Source of the DNA: Lentisphaerota bacterium
GTDB taxonomy: Bacteria > Verrucomicrobiota > Lentisphaeria > Victivallales > GWF2-50-93
DNA: 7,285 nt
NCBI GenBank assembly: GCA_025360875.1
Contig: JANYBI010000087.1
Coordinates: 1 to 7,285, forward strand
Direction: 5' to 3'
Every line of letters starts with the position of its first letter. Position 1 is the first letter of the stretch. The notes beneath the pieces were generated by a model. The model did no database searches and was not told the DNA's origin. It was given only the letters and a program-made list of their open reading frames with translations. Shown piece by piece: positions 1-6,116 of this stretch. Position numbers and translations under genes: made by a program.

Positions 1-413
1 GCCGAACCGAGCGATTTTGCAAGAACATCGCTTACTCCTGCGAGTTCGAGGACTGCACGCATTCCGCCGCCTGCGATGAGGCCTGTTCCTTTTGAAGCAG
101 GCTTGATCAGAACTTTGCCAGCCCCGAACTTAGCTTCGACGGCATGAGTTATAGTCGAACCGTACATCGGAACATTAATAAGATTTTTCTTGGCGATATC
201 TCCGCCTTTGCGGATTGCATCAGAGACTTCATTCGCCTTGCCGAGACCTGAGCCTACACGGCCTTTCCTGTCACCGACAACTACCAAGGCGCTGAAACTG
301 AAGTTTTTGCCGCCTTTTACAACCTTCGAACAGCGGTTTACGCTTATTACCCGCTCATCAAAGCCTGACGAATTTTCCGACGGTGACTTTTCCGAATAGT
401 TTTTCTTAGCCAT
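1..413 (-). CDS. rpsE: 30S ribosomal protein S5, C-terminus cut by window edge
   Basis: S5 is a small-subunit protein near the decoding site and mRNA entry channel that contributes to translational accuracy. Reading the minus strand from the ATG at 413 gives about 137 residues in an open frame to the left edge. These include the S5 double-stranded-RNA-binding-like N-domain segment KVVKGGKNFSFSALVVVGD, then GRVGSGLGKANEV, and in the C-domain GSTITHAV and AVLELAGVSDVLAKSLGS. S5 proteins are usually about 165 residues, so roughly the last 30 are outside the window. The start is supported by AGAGGA (425-430), 11 nt upstream, which overlaps the rplR stop codon. The gap to rplR is 15 nt, so the two genes are co-transcribed. 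The N-terminus has a polar, Ser/Glu/Lys-rich extension before the conserved domain, as many S5 proteins do. Confidence 0.97.
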   Translation of the reverse strand, partial: MAKKNYSEKSPSENSSGFDERVISVNRCSKVVKGGKNFSFSALVVVGDRKGRVGSGLGKANEVSDAIRKGGDIAKKNLINVPMYGSTITHAVEAKFGAGKVLIKPASKGTGLIAGGGMRAVLELAGVSDVLAKSLGS

Positions 414-428
414 ATTTTCTTGTTTCCT

Positions 429-794
429 CTAAAATTGTAAGCCGCCGCTTCGTGCGGCATCGGCCAGGGCTTTTACCCTGCCATGATATTTAAATCCGCC
501 ACGGTCGAACACGATGGATTTGATTCCAGCTGCCACAGCTTTCTCAGCGGCGATTTTACCGAGTTGTGTTGCTCCTGCAAGATTCGATTTCAGTTTGAAC
601 TTGCGGAACTCCTCGCAAGTAGTCGAAACAGCGGCAAGTGTCTTCCCTGATTCATCATCTATGAACTGGGCATACATATGCTTGGATGAGAGGCTGAGGG
701 ACAGACGCGGCCTCTGCGCAGTTCCAGAAACTATCTGGCGAAGGCGCTTATGCCTTCTCTTGAGCTTTTCATTTTTAGTCTTATATGTGGACAT
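429..794 (-). CDS. rplR: 50S ribosomal protein L18
   Basis: L18 binds 5S rRNA together with L5 and joins it to the 23S central protuberance. The product is 121 residues, the usual length. It has a very basic N-terminus (residues 5-19, rich in Lys and Arg), followed by RPRLSLSLSSKHMYAQFIDD, the first strand pair of the L18 fold. The conserved C-terminal segment VFDRGGFKYHGRVKALADAAR is at residues 95-115. The ATG at 794 follows GGAG with a spacing of about 8 nt. The gene lies 18 nt after rplF and 15 nt before rpsE, in the normal spc order. Nothing is missing or unusual. Confidence 0.98.
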   Translation of the reverse strand: MSTYKTKNEKLKRRHKRLRQIVSGTAQRPRLSLSLSSKHMYAQFIDDESGKTLAAVSTTCEEFRKFKLKSNLAGATQLGKIAAEKAVAAGIKSIVFDRGGFKYHGRVKALADAARSGGLQF

Positions 795-812
795 TCTTGA
801 TCTCCAAATGGT

Positions 813-1349
813 TTAGGCAACAGTCTTGCCTTCCTTAATTGTTATATGTTCATTTGCGTATCTGACACCTTTGCCCTTATATGGCTCGGGTTTCTTGAAA
901 CGCCTGATTGTTGCTGCGGCTTCGCCGACAAGCTGCTTGTCTATACCGGAAATATTCAGCTTTGTATTGTCGGCAATGGTTATCTTGATCCCCTGGGGGA
1001 CATCATATACGATAGGATGGGAATACCCGAGGTTGAGTGTGAGTTTCTGTCCGGTCAGCTGCGCCTTGTAGCCGACGCCGACGATTTCAAGATCTTTCTT
1101 ATAGCCTTCAGCCACTCCGATTATCATTCCGGAAATAAGGCTTCTGGCAAGACCATGCATGGTTCTTGCAGTACGTGAATCATCGGCCCTGCTCACCTGG
1201 AGCACGTCGTTATCAATCTTCACGCTTGTCATGGGAGGCAGCGTCAGTGAAAGTTTCCCCTTGGGGCCTTCAATCGTAATATCATTGGCCCCGGCGGCAG
1301 CCTTGACTCCCTTTGGAAGCAGCAATGGTTTTTTACCTATACGAGACAT
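813..1349 (-). CDS. rplF: 50S ribosomal protein L6
   Basis: L6 binds 23S rRNA domain VI near the sarcin-ricin loop and the GTPase-associated centre. The 178-residue product matches the family length and its two tandem L6 domains. The N-terminus MSRIGKKPLLLPKGV is typical. ARTMHGLARSLISGMI at residues 61-76 lies in the linker-helix region, and the C-terminal family signature KPEPYKGKGVRYANE is at about residues 153-167. The ATG at 1349 is preceded by GAGG about 8 nt upstream. The gene sits 24 nt after rpsH and 18 nt before rplR, as expected in the spc order. Confidence 0.98.
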   Translation of the reverse strand: MSRIGKKPLLLPKGVKAAAGANDITIEGPKGKLSLTLPPMTSVKIDNDVLQVSRADDSRTARTMHGLARSLISGMIIGVAEGYKKDLEIVGVGYKAQLTGQKLTLNLGYSHPIVYDVPQGIKITIADNTKLNISGIDKQLVGEAAATIRRFKKPEPYKGKGVRYANEHITIKEGKTVA

Positions 1350-1373
1350 TAAGTCATCCTCACGTTTTATTGT

Positions 1374-1769
1374 TTACCAAACATAGCAGAGAATCTCTCC
1401 GCCGATTTTCTGCGCGACCGCTTTTCTTCCGCTGATAATTCCAGATGGTGTTGAAAGTATGACAGTTCCAAGACCGTTGCGGATCTTGGGAATTTCAGTG
1501 TGGCCGCAGTAGATTCTGCAGGAAGGCTTGCTGACACGCTCTATCCCGTCAATCACAGGCTTCTTGTTGTAGAATTTGACCTTGATTTTGAGTTTCTTTA
1601 TGGCTCCATCGCCCTCGACGCTGAAATCGGCGATATATCCTTCGTCCTTGAGTACTTGCGCGATTGACGCCTTCATCTTGGAGCTGGGTATGGATATCTC
1701 CTTTATGGAGGCCGCGCCCGCATTCCTCAACTGCGTAAGCATATCTGATATACTGTCCTGCATGCTCAT
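1374..1769 (-). CDS. rpsH: 30S ribosomal protein S8
   Basis: S8 binds helix 21 of 16S rRNA early in 30S assembly. In E. coli it also represses the spc operon by binding mRNA near rplE; I see no recognisable copy of that site here. The product is 131 residues, the standard length. It has the N-terminal SMQDSISDMLTQLRNA, the central basic KKLKIKVKFYNKKPVI, the signature GTVILSTPSGIISG beginning at residue 101, and the terminal GGEILCYVW, which is nearly invariant in bacterial S8. There are two in-frame ATGs (residues 1 and 3). The first is preferred because AGAGGG at 1782-1787 lies 12 nt before it and 18 nt before the second. Confidence 0.98.
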   Translation of the reverse strand: MSMQDSISDMLTQLRNAGAASIKEISIPSSKMKASIAQVLKDEGYIADFSVEGDGAIKKLKIKVKFYNKKPVIDGIERVSKPSCRIYCGHTEIPKIRNGLGTVILSTPSGIISGRKAVAQKIGGEILCYVW

Positions 1770-1789
1770 AATTTTCTATGTCCCTCTTT

Positions 1790-1975
1790 TTACCAGCTGG
1801 CCTTTGTGACGCCGGGAATCTGTCCAGTAGTGGCCAATTCCCTGAAACAGATCCGGCAAAGTCTGAATTTACCTATGAACGAACGCCTTCTTCCACAGCG
1901 TTCACAACGATGATAAGCCCTAGTGCTGAATTTTGGTTTTCTCTTCGACTCGGCTATTTGACTTTTTTTGGCCAT
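1790..1975 (-). CDS. rpsN: 30S ribosomal protein S14, zinc-binding (type Z) form
   Basis: S14 is a small 16S rRNA-binding protein of the 30S head. At 61 residues this is the short form with an intact zinc site: Cys24 and Cys27, then Cys40 and Cys43 (CERCGRRRSF...LCRICFRELA). It ends in the family-typical IPGVTKASW. The longer zinc-independent form of about 89-101 residues lacks these cysteines. The start codon at 1975 follows GGGAGAT, and the gene begins 22 nt after the rplE stop, its standard place in the spc cluster. Keeping all four cysteines means the protein should depend on zinc. A zinc-free paralogue elsewhere in the genome cannot be judged from this window. Confidence 0.97.
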   Translation of the reverse strand: MAKKSQIAESKRKPKFSTRAYHRCERCGRRRSFIGKFRLCRICFRELATTGQIPGVTKASW

Positions 1976-1997
1976 TATTCCAATATCTCCCGTTTAT

Positions 1998-2534
1998 TTA
2001 TGATGCGAAAGGCATTTCGAGCAGTTGCAGAAGGTCGAATGCTTCCTCATTGTTTTTTGCTGATGTCACAAAGGTTATGTTGAGACCGATCTGCCTCTTG
2101 ACCTTGTCCAGGTCCACTTCAGGAAAAACTGTGATGTCATTAAGGCCGAAGTTGTAGTTCCCCGAACCGTCAAATCCTGTCTTGGGAATTCCCCTGAAGT
2201 CCCTGACCCTGGGAAGAACGTTATGGACAAGCCTGTCGAGGAAGTCATACATCCTCTGGCCACGCATGGTGACCTTCACTCCTACCGGTACGCCCTTGCG
2301 GAGCTTGAAGTTAGCAATGTCCTTCTTGGATTTTGTAACTACGCACTGCTGGCCGGAAATGGCTGCAAAATGTTCCTTGGCCTCGGTGAATGCGTCTTTC
2401 TCCATCTTGGTTCCGATTCCGGAAGTAATTATGATCTTACGGAGTCTTGGAACCTGCAGATCATTCGTGTATCCGCGTTTCTTCTTAAGGGCGGGAACGA
2501 CCAAGCTCTTGTATGTTTCATGCATGTTCGGCAT
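1998..2534 (-). CDS. rplE: 50S ribosomal protein L5
   Basis: L5 binds 5S rRNA and contacts the P-site tRNA and the S13 bridge in the central protuberance. The product is 178 residues, the usual length of 179 or so. It has QVPRLRKIIITSGIG at residues 27-41 (the L5 signature region), KLRKGVPVGVKVTMRG in the middle, and DFRGIP followed by GNYNFGLNDITVFPEVD and ITFVTSAKNNEEAFDLL at the C-terminus. The ATG at 2534 has AAGGTG (2543-2548) 8 nt upstream, overlapping the rplX stop. A second in-frame ATG at residue 4 is less well placed. The rplX-rplE gap is 12 nt, which suggests coupled translation. Confidence 0.98.
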   Translation of the reverse strand: MPNMHETYKSLVVPALKKKRGYTNDLQVPRLRKIIITSGIGTKMEKDAFTEAKEHFAAISGQQCVVTKSKKDIANFKLRKGVPVGVKVTMRGQRMYDFLDRLVHNVLPRVRDFRGIPKTGFDGSGNYNFGLNDITVFPEVDLDKVKRQIGLNITFVTSAKNNEEAFDLLQLLEMPFAS

Positions 2535-2546
2535 TATTGTGGCACC

Positions 2547-2843
2547 TTATGGCTTCTTTTCTTCTTTTTTGGTTTTAGTTTCTTTTTCACCCTTTGTCTT
2601 CAGTTTCACATTTGAGATGTGCACTGATACGGCACGCTCGATGAGACCACCCTTGGGGTTGTCCGGAGTCTTCTTGACGGTCTTTCGTCCGATCTCCTGC
2701 TGCTTTTCAGGTGAAAGTCCGATCATCTCGAGGACAACCCTCTCTGATTTCCTGATAACAGCTATGATCTTTCCCTGTTCACCCTTCCATTTGCCGGAAA
2801 TTACCGATACAATATCATTTTTCTTTACGGGATATTTTGTCAT
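2547..2843 (-). CDS. rplX: 50S ribosomal protein L24
   Basis: L24 is an early 23S rRNA-binding assembly protein located near the peptide exit tunnel. The 98-residue product carries an N-terminal KOW motif (about residues 6-33, including ISGKWKGEQGKIIAVI). The later conserved part has KTPDNPKGGLIERAVSVHISNVK at about residues 58-80. The last 18 residues are almost entirely Lys, Glu and Thr, a charged disordered-looking tail where this family is variable. Its ATG overlaps the rplN TGA as ATGA (2840-2843). GGAGG inside the last rplN codons lies 4 nt from the start, so translation is probably coupled to L14. Confidence 0.97.
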   Translation of the reverse strand: MTKYPVKKNDIVSVISGKWKGEQGKIIAVIRKSERVVLEMIGLSPEKQQEIGRKTVKKTPDNPKGGLIERAVSVHISNVKLKTKGEKETKTKKEEKKP

Positions 2844-3202
2844 ATGACCTCCGGAGCGAGTGAGATGATTTTCATGTATTTGTCGCGGAGCTCACGTGCT
2901 ACAGGACCAAAAATTCGTGTGCCGCGGGGATTGTTCTGATCGTCTATTATTACGGCTGCGTTGCGGTCGAACCTGAGATACGAACCGTCTTCACGGCGTA
3001 TCTTTGAGGAAGTCCTGACAATCACTGCCTTCACGACTTCCGCCTTTTTGACGGTGCCGTCCGGTATCGCCTCTTTGACAGTGGCGGTGACTATGTCGCC
3101 GAGGCGCGCAAAGCGCTTTCTCTGGCCGAGCACGGTTATCACCATCAGGCTCTTAGCGCCGGAATTGTCAGCCACATCCATTTTTGTCTGCATCTGAATC
3201 AT
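2840..3202 (-). CDS. rplN: 50S ribosomal protein L14
   Basis: L14 binds 23S rRNA at the subunit interface, forming bridges to 16S rRNA next to L19, and is the site contacted by ribosome-silencing factor RsfS. The 120-residue product is near the usual 122. It starts MIQMQTKMDVADNSGAKS, the expected N-terminus. The signature region follows at about residues 60-86 (AVIVRTSSKIRREDGSYLRFDRNAAV), and the protein ends in the family-typical ISLAPEVI. GGAG lies about 11 nt before the ATG. The gap from rpsQ is only 21 nt, so there is no room for the separate spc promoter that E. coli has at this junction. The S10-end and spc genes here look like one transcript. Confidence 0.98.
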   Translation of the reverse strand: MIQMQTKMDVADNSGAKSLMVITVLGQRKRFARLGDIVTATVKEAIPDGTVKKAEVVKAVIVRTSSKIRREDGSYLRFDRNAAVIIDDQNNPRGTRIFGPVARELRDKYMKIISLAPEVI

Positions 3203-3223
3203 ATGACAAATATCTCCAAAAGA

Positions 3224-3496
3224 TTATTTTTCGGCCTTTTCGATTATTTCAAGGAGACGCCACCTCTTTGTCTTGCTCAGAGGTCTGGTTTCAACGATTC
3301 TGACTGTATCACCTGTTTTCGCCTCTTCCTTCTCATCATGGGCAACGTAGCGCTTGCTGGATTTTACAACTTTCTTGTAGAGAGGATGTGGAACCCGCCT
3401 CTCGACTTCTACAACTATGGTCTTGGTCATGGCGTCGCTTACTACTGTTCCAGCTCTCTGTTTCCTTTGTCCGCGATTTTCAGTTTCCTGAGTCAT
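3224..3496 (-). CDS. rpsQ: 30S ribosomal protein S17
   Basis: S17 is an OB-fold primary binding protein of the 5' domain of 16S rRNA. The product is 90 residues and matches the family throughout. RAGTVVSDAMTKTIVVEVER (residues 14-33) is the first strand pair, HPLYKKVVKSSKRYVAHDE follows, and the signature GDTVRIVETRPLSKTKRW is at residues 62-79. There is a short hydrophilic N-terminal extension of about 13 residues (MTQETENRGQRKQ), common in S17. The ATG at 3496 is preceded by GAGAAG a few nt upstream. It lies 24 nt after rpmC and 21 nt before rplN. Confidence 0.97.
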   Translation of the reverse strand: MTQETENRGQRKQRAGTVVSDAMTKTIVVEVERRVPHPLYKKVVKSSKRYVAHDEKEEAKTGDTVRIVETRPLSKTKRWRLLEIIEKAEK

Positions 3497-3520
3497 GTTT
3501 TCTTCTCGATTTAAAGGTAT

Positions 3521-3727
3521 TTATTTTTTACCGGTATTATTCAATTCCCGGCTTCTAAGTTCAGTTTTGATGCGCGCGATGTCGCGCCTTATCTGTGAAA
3601 TCCTGGCGCTGTTCTGCAACTGGCCTGTCTTCGCCTGAACACGGAGATTTAGCCTTTCCCTGAAAAACTCGCCAATCTGGTGGTCGAGCTCATCCTTTGT
3701 CATCTGTTTTATTTCTTTAGCTTTCAT
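3521..3727 (-). CDS. rpmC: 50S ribosomal protein L29
   Basis: L29 is a small two-helix protein at the tunnel exit, forming part of the docking surface for signal recognition particle and trigger factor with L23. The 68-residue product is the normal size. It shows the start MKAKEIKQMTKDEL, the first helix continuing through LDHQIGEFFRERLNLRVQAKTGQL, and the second helix with ISQIRRDIARIKTELRSREL. The last pattern is close to the family signature around RRDIARIKT. The ribosome-binding site is weak: GGCGG lies about 11 nt from the ATG. The gene starts 25 nt after rplP, the widest gap in the ribosomal block, and may depend on coupling. Confidence 0.96.
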   Translation of the reverse strand: MKAKEIKQMTKDELDHQIGEFFRERLNLRVQAKTGQLQNSARISQIRRDIARIKTELRSRELNNTGKK

Positions 3728-3752
3728 TAACGTATTAACCGCCTTTTATAAT

Positions 3753-4169
3753 TTAGTGGATAGCGCGCGTCAGAAACTTGCATCGCACTGTCAGTTTCGT
3801 TGATGCGAGGAAGAGAGCTTCCCTTGCAAGGGTCTCGCCGCATCCACTTATTTCAAAGAGAACCCGTCCCGGCTTGACTCTCGCGACCCAGCCTTCAGGA
3901 TTACCTTTACCTTTACCCATTCGAGTTTCGGGCGGCTTCTTCGTGATCGGCTTGTCGGGGAACATCCTAATCCAGACTTTGCCGCGACGGTTAAGGTGGC
4001 GGTTGATGGCGACACGTGCCGCCTCAATCTGATTATTGGACAAATACGCCCGGTCAAGTGACTGGAGTCCATATTCTCCGAAATCAAGCTTGTTGCACTT
4101 CCTAGCAAGTCCCGCGTTACTCCCGCGCTGGACTTTTCTGTGCTTTACTCTTTTTGGCATCAACGGCAT
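3753..4169 (-). CDS. rplP: 50S ribosomal protein L16
   Basis: L16 binds 23S rRNA near the A site and organises aminoacyl-tRNA positioning. The product is 138 residues, the family length. It begins MPLMPKRVKHRKVQRGSNAG, and has KVWIRMFPDKPITKKPPETR in the middle. The signature RMGKGKGNPEGWVARVKPG (residues 83-101) is followed by ETLAREALFLASTKL. The N-terminal MxMPKRVK pattern is conserved in L16, so the start cannot be moved downstream. This places the first 53 nt inside the end of rpsC in another frame. The start at 4169 is supported by GAGGAG 7 nt upstream, also inside rpsC. The second ATG (residue 4) would still overlap by 44 nt. Confidence 0.98.
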   Translation of the reverse strand: MPLMPKRVKHRKVQRGSNAGLARKCNKLDFGEYGLQSLDRAYLSNNQIEAARVAINRHLNRRGKVWIRMFPDKPITKKPPETRMGKGKGNPEGWVARVKPGRVLFEISGCGETLAREALFLASTKLTVRCKFLTRAIH

Positions 4170-4809
4170 TGTTTATCTCCTCTACTGCCTCTTTATGGCA
4201 AATCCAGACCTTTATTCCTATTTTACCAGATGTGGTAAGCGCTTCAGCAAACCCGTAATCAATGTTGGCGCGAAGTGTATGCAGGGGCACTTTGCCTTCC
4301 TTGTACTGTTCAGTACGTGCAAGTTCCGCACCTCCAAGACGTCCGCCGCATTGTATCTTGACACCGAGTGCGCCAAGATCCATGCCTGTCTGAATCGCTT
4401 TCTTCATGGCCCTTTTGAATCCGATACGACGTTCAAGCTGGGCCCCTATGCTCTCAGCAACAAGCTGCGCGTTTAGCTCAGCCTGCCGAATTTCCTTTAC
4501 ATCAATGATGATATCCCTGGATGCGACAAACTTTGATACCATCGATTTGAGGTTTTCAAGTTCGGCACCTCTGGGGCCGATTAGAAGTCCGGGACGGGCC
4601 GTGTAAATGATTATGCGGATCCTGTTGGCGGAGCGTTCTATCATTATCTTTGAAACGGCTGCGCTATAGTATTTTTTCTTTATGAAGTCCCTTACCTTGA
4701 GATCTTCGTGAAGCCAGCTCCAGAAATTGGCTTTCTTAGTAAACCAGCGGGAATCCCAGTTCTTGTTTACTGTTACTCTGAATCCTATAGGATTTACTTT
4801 TTGACCCAC
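4117..4809 (-). CDS. rpsC: 30S ribosomal protein S3
   Basis: S3 is part of the mRNA entry tunnel of the 30S head and has mRNA helicase activity with S4 and S5. The 230-residue product starts GQKVNPIGFRVTVNKNWDSRW in the family manner. It then has a type II KH domain (about residues 39-108, GxxG loop as GPRG at 78-81) and the S3 C-terminal domain with GGRLGGAELARTE at about 155-167, ending in GKIGIKVWI. The start codon is GTG, 1 nt after the rplV TAA, with AAGGAAGC just upstream inside rplV; ribosomes probably reinitiate from L22. After KVWI, the last 27 residues form a variable tail, and the final 17 codons overprint the start of rplP. VWIC replaces the common VWIY. Confidence 0.98.
   Translation of the reverse strand: MGQKVNPIGFRVTVNKNWDSRWFTKKANFWSWLHEDLKVRDFIKKKYYSAAVSKIMIERSANRIRIIIYTARPGLLIGPRGAELENLKSMVSKFVASRDIIIDVKEIRQAELNAQLVAESIGAQLERRIGFKRAMKKAIQTGMDLGALGVKIQCGGRLGGAELARTEQYKEGKVPLHTLRANIDYGFAEALTTSGKIGIKVWICHKEAVEEINNAVDAKKSKAQKSPARE
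4177..4182 (-). promoter_or_regulatory. ribosome-binding site for rplP, inside rpsC
   Basis: The minus strand reads GAGGAG here, 7 nt before the ATG at 4169. It is a near-consensus Shine-Dalgarno within the rpsC coding region (codons for Val-Glu-Glu). It is what fixes the upstream ATG as the L16 start and supports the long rpsC/rplP overlap as genuine. Confidence 0.8.
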
Positions 4810-4810
4810 C

Positions 4811-5170
4811 TTATGCTTCCTTTCCTTGAACTTGCTTCTTTTCGTCAGTAAGCACTATTGTAAAATGACTTGTGCGTTTGCGGATTCTTCCGGCCATTCC
4901 CCTGGCCTTGGCCCTGAATCTCCTGAACATGGGGCCGGGACCGACGGTGGCTGTCTTGATAATAAGATTTTCTTTTTTGAGATCAAGGTTGTTTTCCGCG
5001 TTGGCGATTGCGGAACGGAGGGTTTGGGCGAAAAGGGCTGCGGACTTATTCCGTGTAAGGTCGAGCTCCGTTAGGGCTACGACTGCAGGCTTGCCTCTGA
5101 GAAGATGTGCGAAATCATTTGCCTTCTGAGGTGATACTCTCGCATATTTTGTTACTGCATGTATTTCCAT
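4811..5170 (-). CDS. rplV: 50S ribosomal protein L22
   Basis: L22 touches all 23S rRNA domains and its long hairpin lines the peptide exit tunnel. The product is 119 residues, within the usual 110-120. It reads HAVTKYARVSPQKANDFAHLLRGKPA at the N-terminus and SAIANAENNLDLKKENLIIK in the middle. The tunnel hairpin and signature GPMFRRFRAKARGMAGRIRKRTSHFTIVLTD is at about residues 79-109, and a short charged tail follows. AGGAAA (5183-5188) lies 12 nt before the ATG, a rather long spacing. Normally rpsS (S19) is directly upstream. Here the upstream gene is an unrelated coiled-coil protein whose stop lies 36 nt away, so rplV is the first ribosomal gene of this block. Confidence 0.98.
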   Translation of the reverse strand: MEIHAVTKYARVSPQKANDFAHLLRGKPAVVALTELDLTRNKSAALFAQTLRSAIANAENNLDLKKENLIIKTATVGPGPMFRRFRAKARGMAGRIRKRTSHFTIVLTDEKKQVQGKEA

Positions 5171-5206
5171 TACTATCGTGGCTTTCCTGTTATTTATTTG
5201 AAACTC

Positions 5207-6013
5207 TTATCTTTCACCCATTGCCGCCGGCATTCCGGCCGCCAGTGAGCTGAAGTCGCCTTCAACCACCGCCGCTGCGCTTATGAACGGCCTTGCGGCA
5301 ATCACTTTAAGCTTTACGGATTTTCCATCCCTAAGCGCAACTTTCCATATAAGCCCCGTGTTGACTCCATTTGCAGTGCCTGCATCGAGCAGTACAACCT
5401 GAAGCTTGTCGTTCACAGAAAGTATTCTGCATTTGTCCGCCTTCTCCTTCGTTTCCGGAGGAGCGAGCATCGCATTCAGTCTCTCGGCCTCAGCTTTCCA
5501 CTCATCAAGCTTGTGCCTCAGCCTTGTCTTGTCGGTATCTGCCAGCTCCTTCTTTTCGAGCATCGCCTCCGTGAACTGCGAAAGTTCAAGGGACTTGGAT
5601 ATCAGAACCTTCAATTCCTGACGGACATCTGCAAATGATTCGAGAGATTTCAATTCGCCATCGCCTGCAGTCCTCTTTTGTGAGTTGGCCATTGTGCCGG
5701 CAACACTCATCTGGAGCCTGCGATAGCTGTTGAATATCTCATCGCATTTTAAAAGAACATCGGCTAGTTCCTTGCGCAACATCGCATTTTCATTGCGTAC
5801 TGCTTCAAGTTCCGCCAAAGGACCGGCTTCTTCGGCCATTGTCTCTTTTTTCACATCCGTTTTTTTCGCGCCCCCAATTTCCCTGGACTCTGTTTTTATG
5901 TCCTCGGCAAGTAGCGGATAAAACAGGGCATAAAAAATAACCGATGAAATGCAAAGTGACAAGCTGCAATTGGTAAAATTATTGAAAAAATTTAATTCCA
6001 CAATGCGTTTCAT
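5207..6013 (-). CDS. probable exported or membrane-anchored coiled-coil protein of unknown function
   Basis: I do not recognise a named family. From the ATG at 6013 the product is 268 residues. Residues about 16-36 are hydrophobic (CSLSLCISSVIFYALFYPLLA) after a short N-terminus with Lys2 and Arg3. This suggests a signal peptide ending near LLA/ED or a single membrane anchor. Residues about 65-90 and 120-183 are Glu/Lys/Leu-rich with coiled-coil spacing. Residues about 195-262 look like a small beta domain (LSVNDKLQVVLLDAG, then GVNTGLIWKVALRDG, ending SSLAAGMPA). It resembles, by impression only, C-terminal domains of envelope proteins in Verrucomicrobia/Lentisphaerae. This start is chosen over an in-frame GTG at 6025 because AAGGTG (6023-6028) stands 9 nt before the ATG, while the GTG lacks a site. 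It lies between topA and rplV. Confidence 0.75.
   Translation of the reverse strand: MKRIVELNFFNNFTNCSLSLCISSVIFYALFYPLLAEDIKTESREIGGAKKTDVKKETMAEEAGPLAELEAVRNENAMLRKELADVLLKCDEIFNSYRRLQMSVAGTMANSQKRTAGDGELKSLESFADVRQELKVLISKSLELSQFTEAMLEKKELADTDKTRLRHKLDEWKAEAERLNAMLAPPETKEKADKCRILSVNDKLQVVLLDAGTANGVNTGLIWKVALRDGKSVKLKVIAARPFISAAAVVEGDFSSLAAGMPAAMGER
5226..5266 (-). other. two small hairpins at the end of the coiled-coil gene, before rplV
   Basis: On the minus strand, 5266-5249 can fold into a 7-bp stem (one G-U pair) closed by a GCGA loop, which fits the GNRA tetraloop pattern. 5239-5226 can fold into a 5-bp GC-only stem with an AATG loop. Both lie in codons of the upstream gene, 55-100 nt before the rplV start. 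No T-tract follows, so they do not form a standard intrinsic terminator. They could be leader structures, mRNA-processing signals, or chance in GC-rich codons. Confidence 0.2.
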
Positions 6014-6022
6014 GGTCTCCGT

Positions 6023-6028
6023 CACCTT
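6023..6028 (-). promoter_or_regulatory. ribosome-binding site deciding the start of the coiled-coil gene
   Basis: The minus strand reads AAGGTG, 9 nt before the ATG at 6013. It overlaps the competing GTG at 6025, which itself has no good upstream site. It therefore favours the 268-residue form over the 272-residue one. Confidence 0.55.
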
Positions 6029-6116
6029 ATTGCGTCAGGCGTAACATTCTTATGGCGTGCAAGAAGCGCATGTCATCGCAAGCGCGTCCAGGGCGATAAA
6101 TATTTGTTGTTTTATT
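6026..6116 (-). other. topA to coiled-coil gene intergenic spacer
   Basis: This 88-103 nt spacer (depending on the start chosen downstream) is the longest gap in the window. I see no intrinsic terminator: no GC stem followed by a T-run on the minus strand. I also see no -35/-10 pair with acceptable spacing; TTGCGA and TTGCAC occur, but without a TATAAT-like partner 16-18 nt on. Read-through from topA into the downstream genes is possible, as is a promoter of an unfamiliar type. Confidence 0.4.

Noticed and set aside
190..399. Plus-strand open frame of 69 codons
   Set aside because: It is antisense to rpsE, which is identified with confidence on the other strand.
2520..2560. E. coli-like S8 repressor site at the rplX/rplE junction
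   Set aside because: I looked for a helix resembling the 16S S8-binding site around the rplE start and found no stable stem with the expected bulge.
2182..2847. Plus-strand open frame of 221 codons
   Set aside because: It lies antisense to rplE and rplX, both certain. Its translation is Ser/Phe/Leu-rich with no recognisable domain, typical of an antisense shadow.
4036..4476. Plus-strand open frame of 146 codons across rplP and rpsC
   Set aside because: It is fully antisense to two certain ribosomal genes and has no domain or family resemblance.
5226..5239. GC-rich hairpin as an intrinsic terminator before rplV
   Set aside because: The stem is only 5 bp and no T-tract follows on the minus strand.
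6014..6025. GTG start at 6025 for the coiled-coil gene
   Set aside because: It lacks a Shine-Dalgarno, whereas the ATG at 6013 has AAGGTG 9 nt upstream.
6026..6116. Possible intrinsic terminator after topA or promoter for the next gene
   Set aside because: There is no GC stem followed by a T-run on the minus strand. TTGCGA and TTGCAC have no TATAAT-like partner at 16-18 nt, so neither call is supported.
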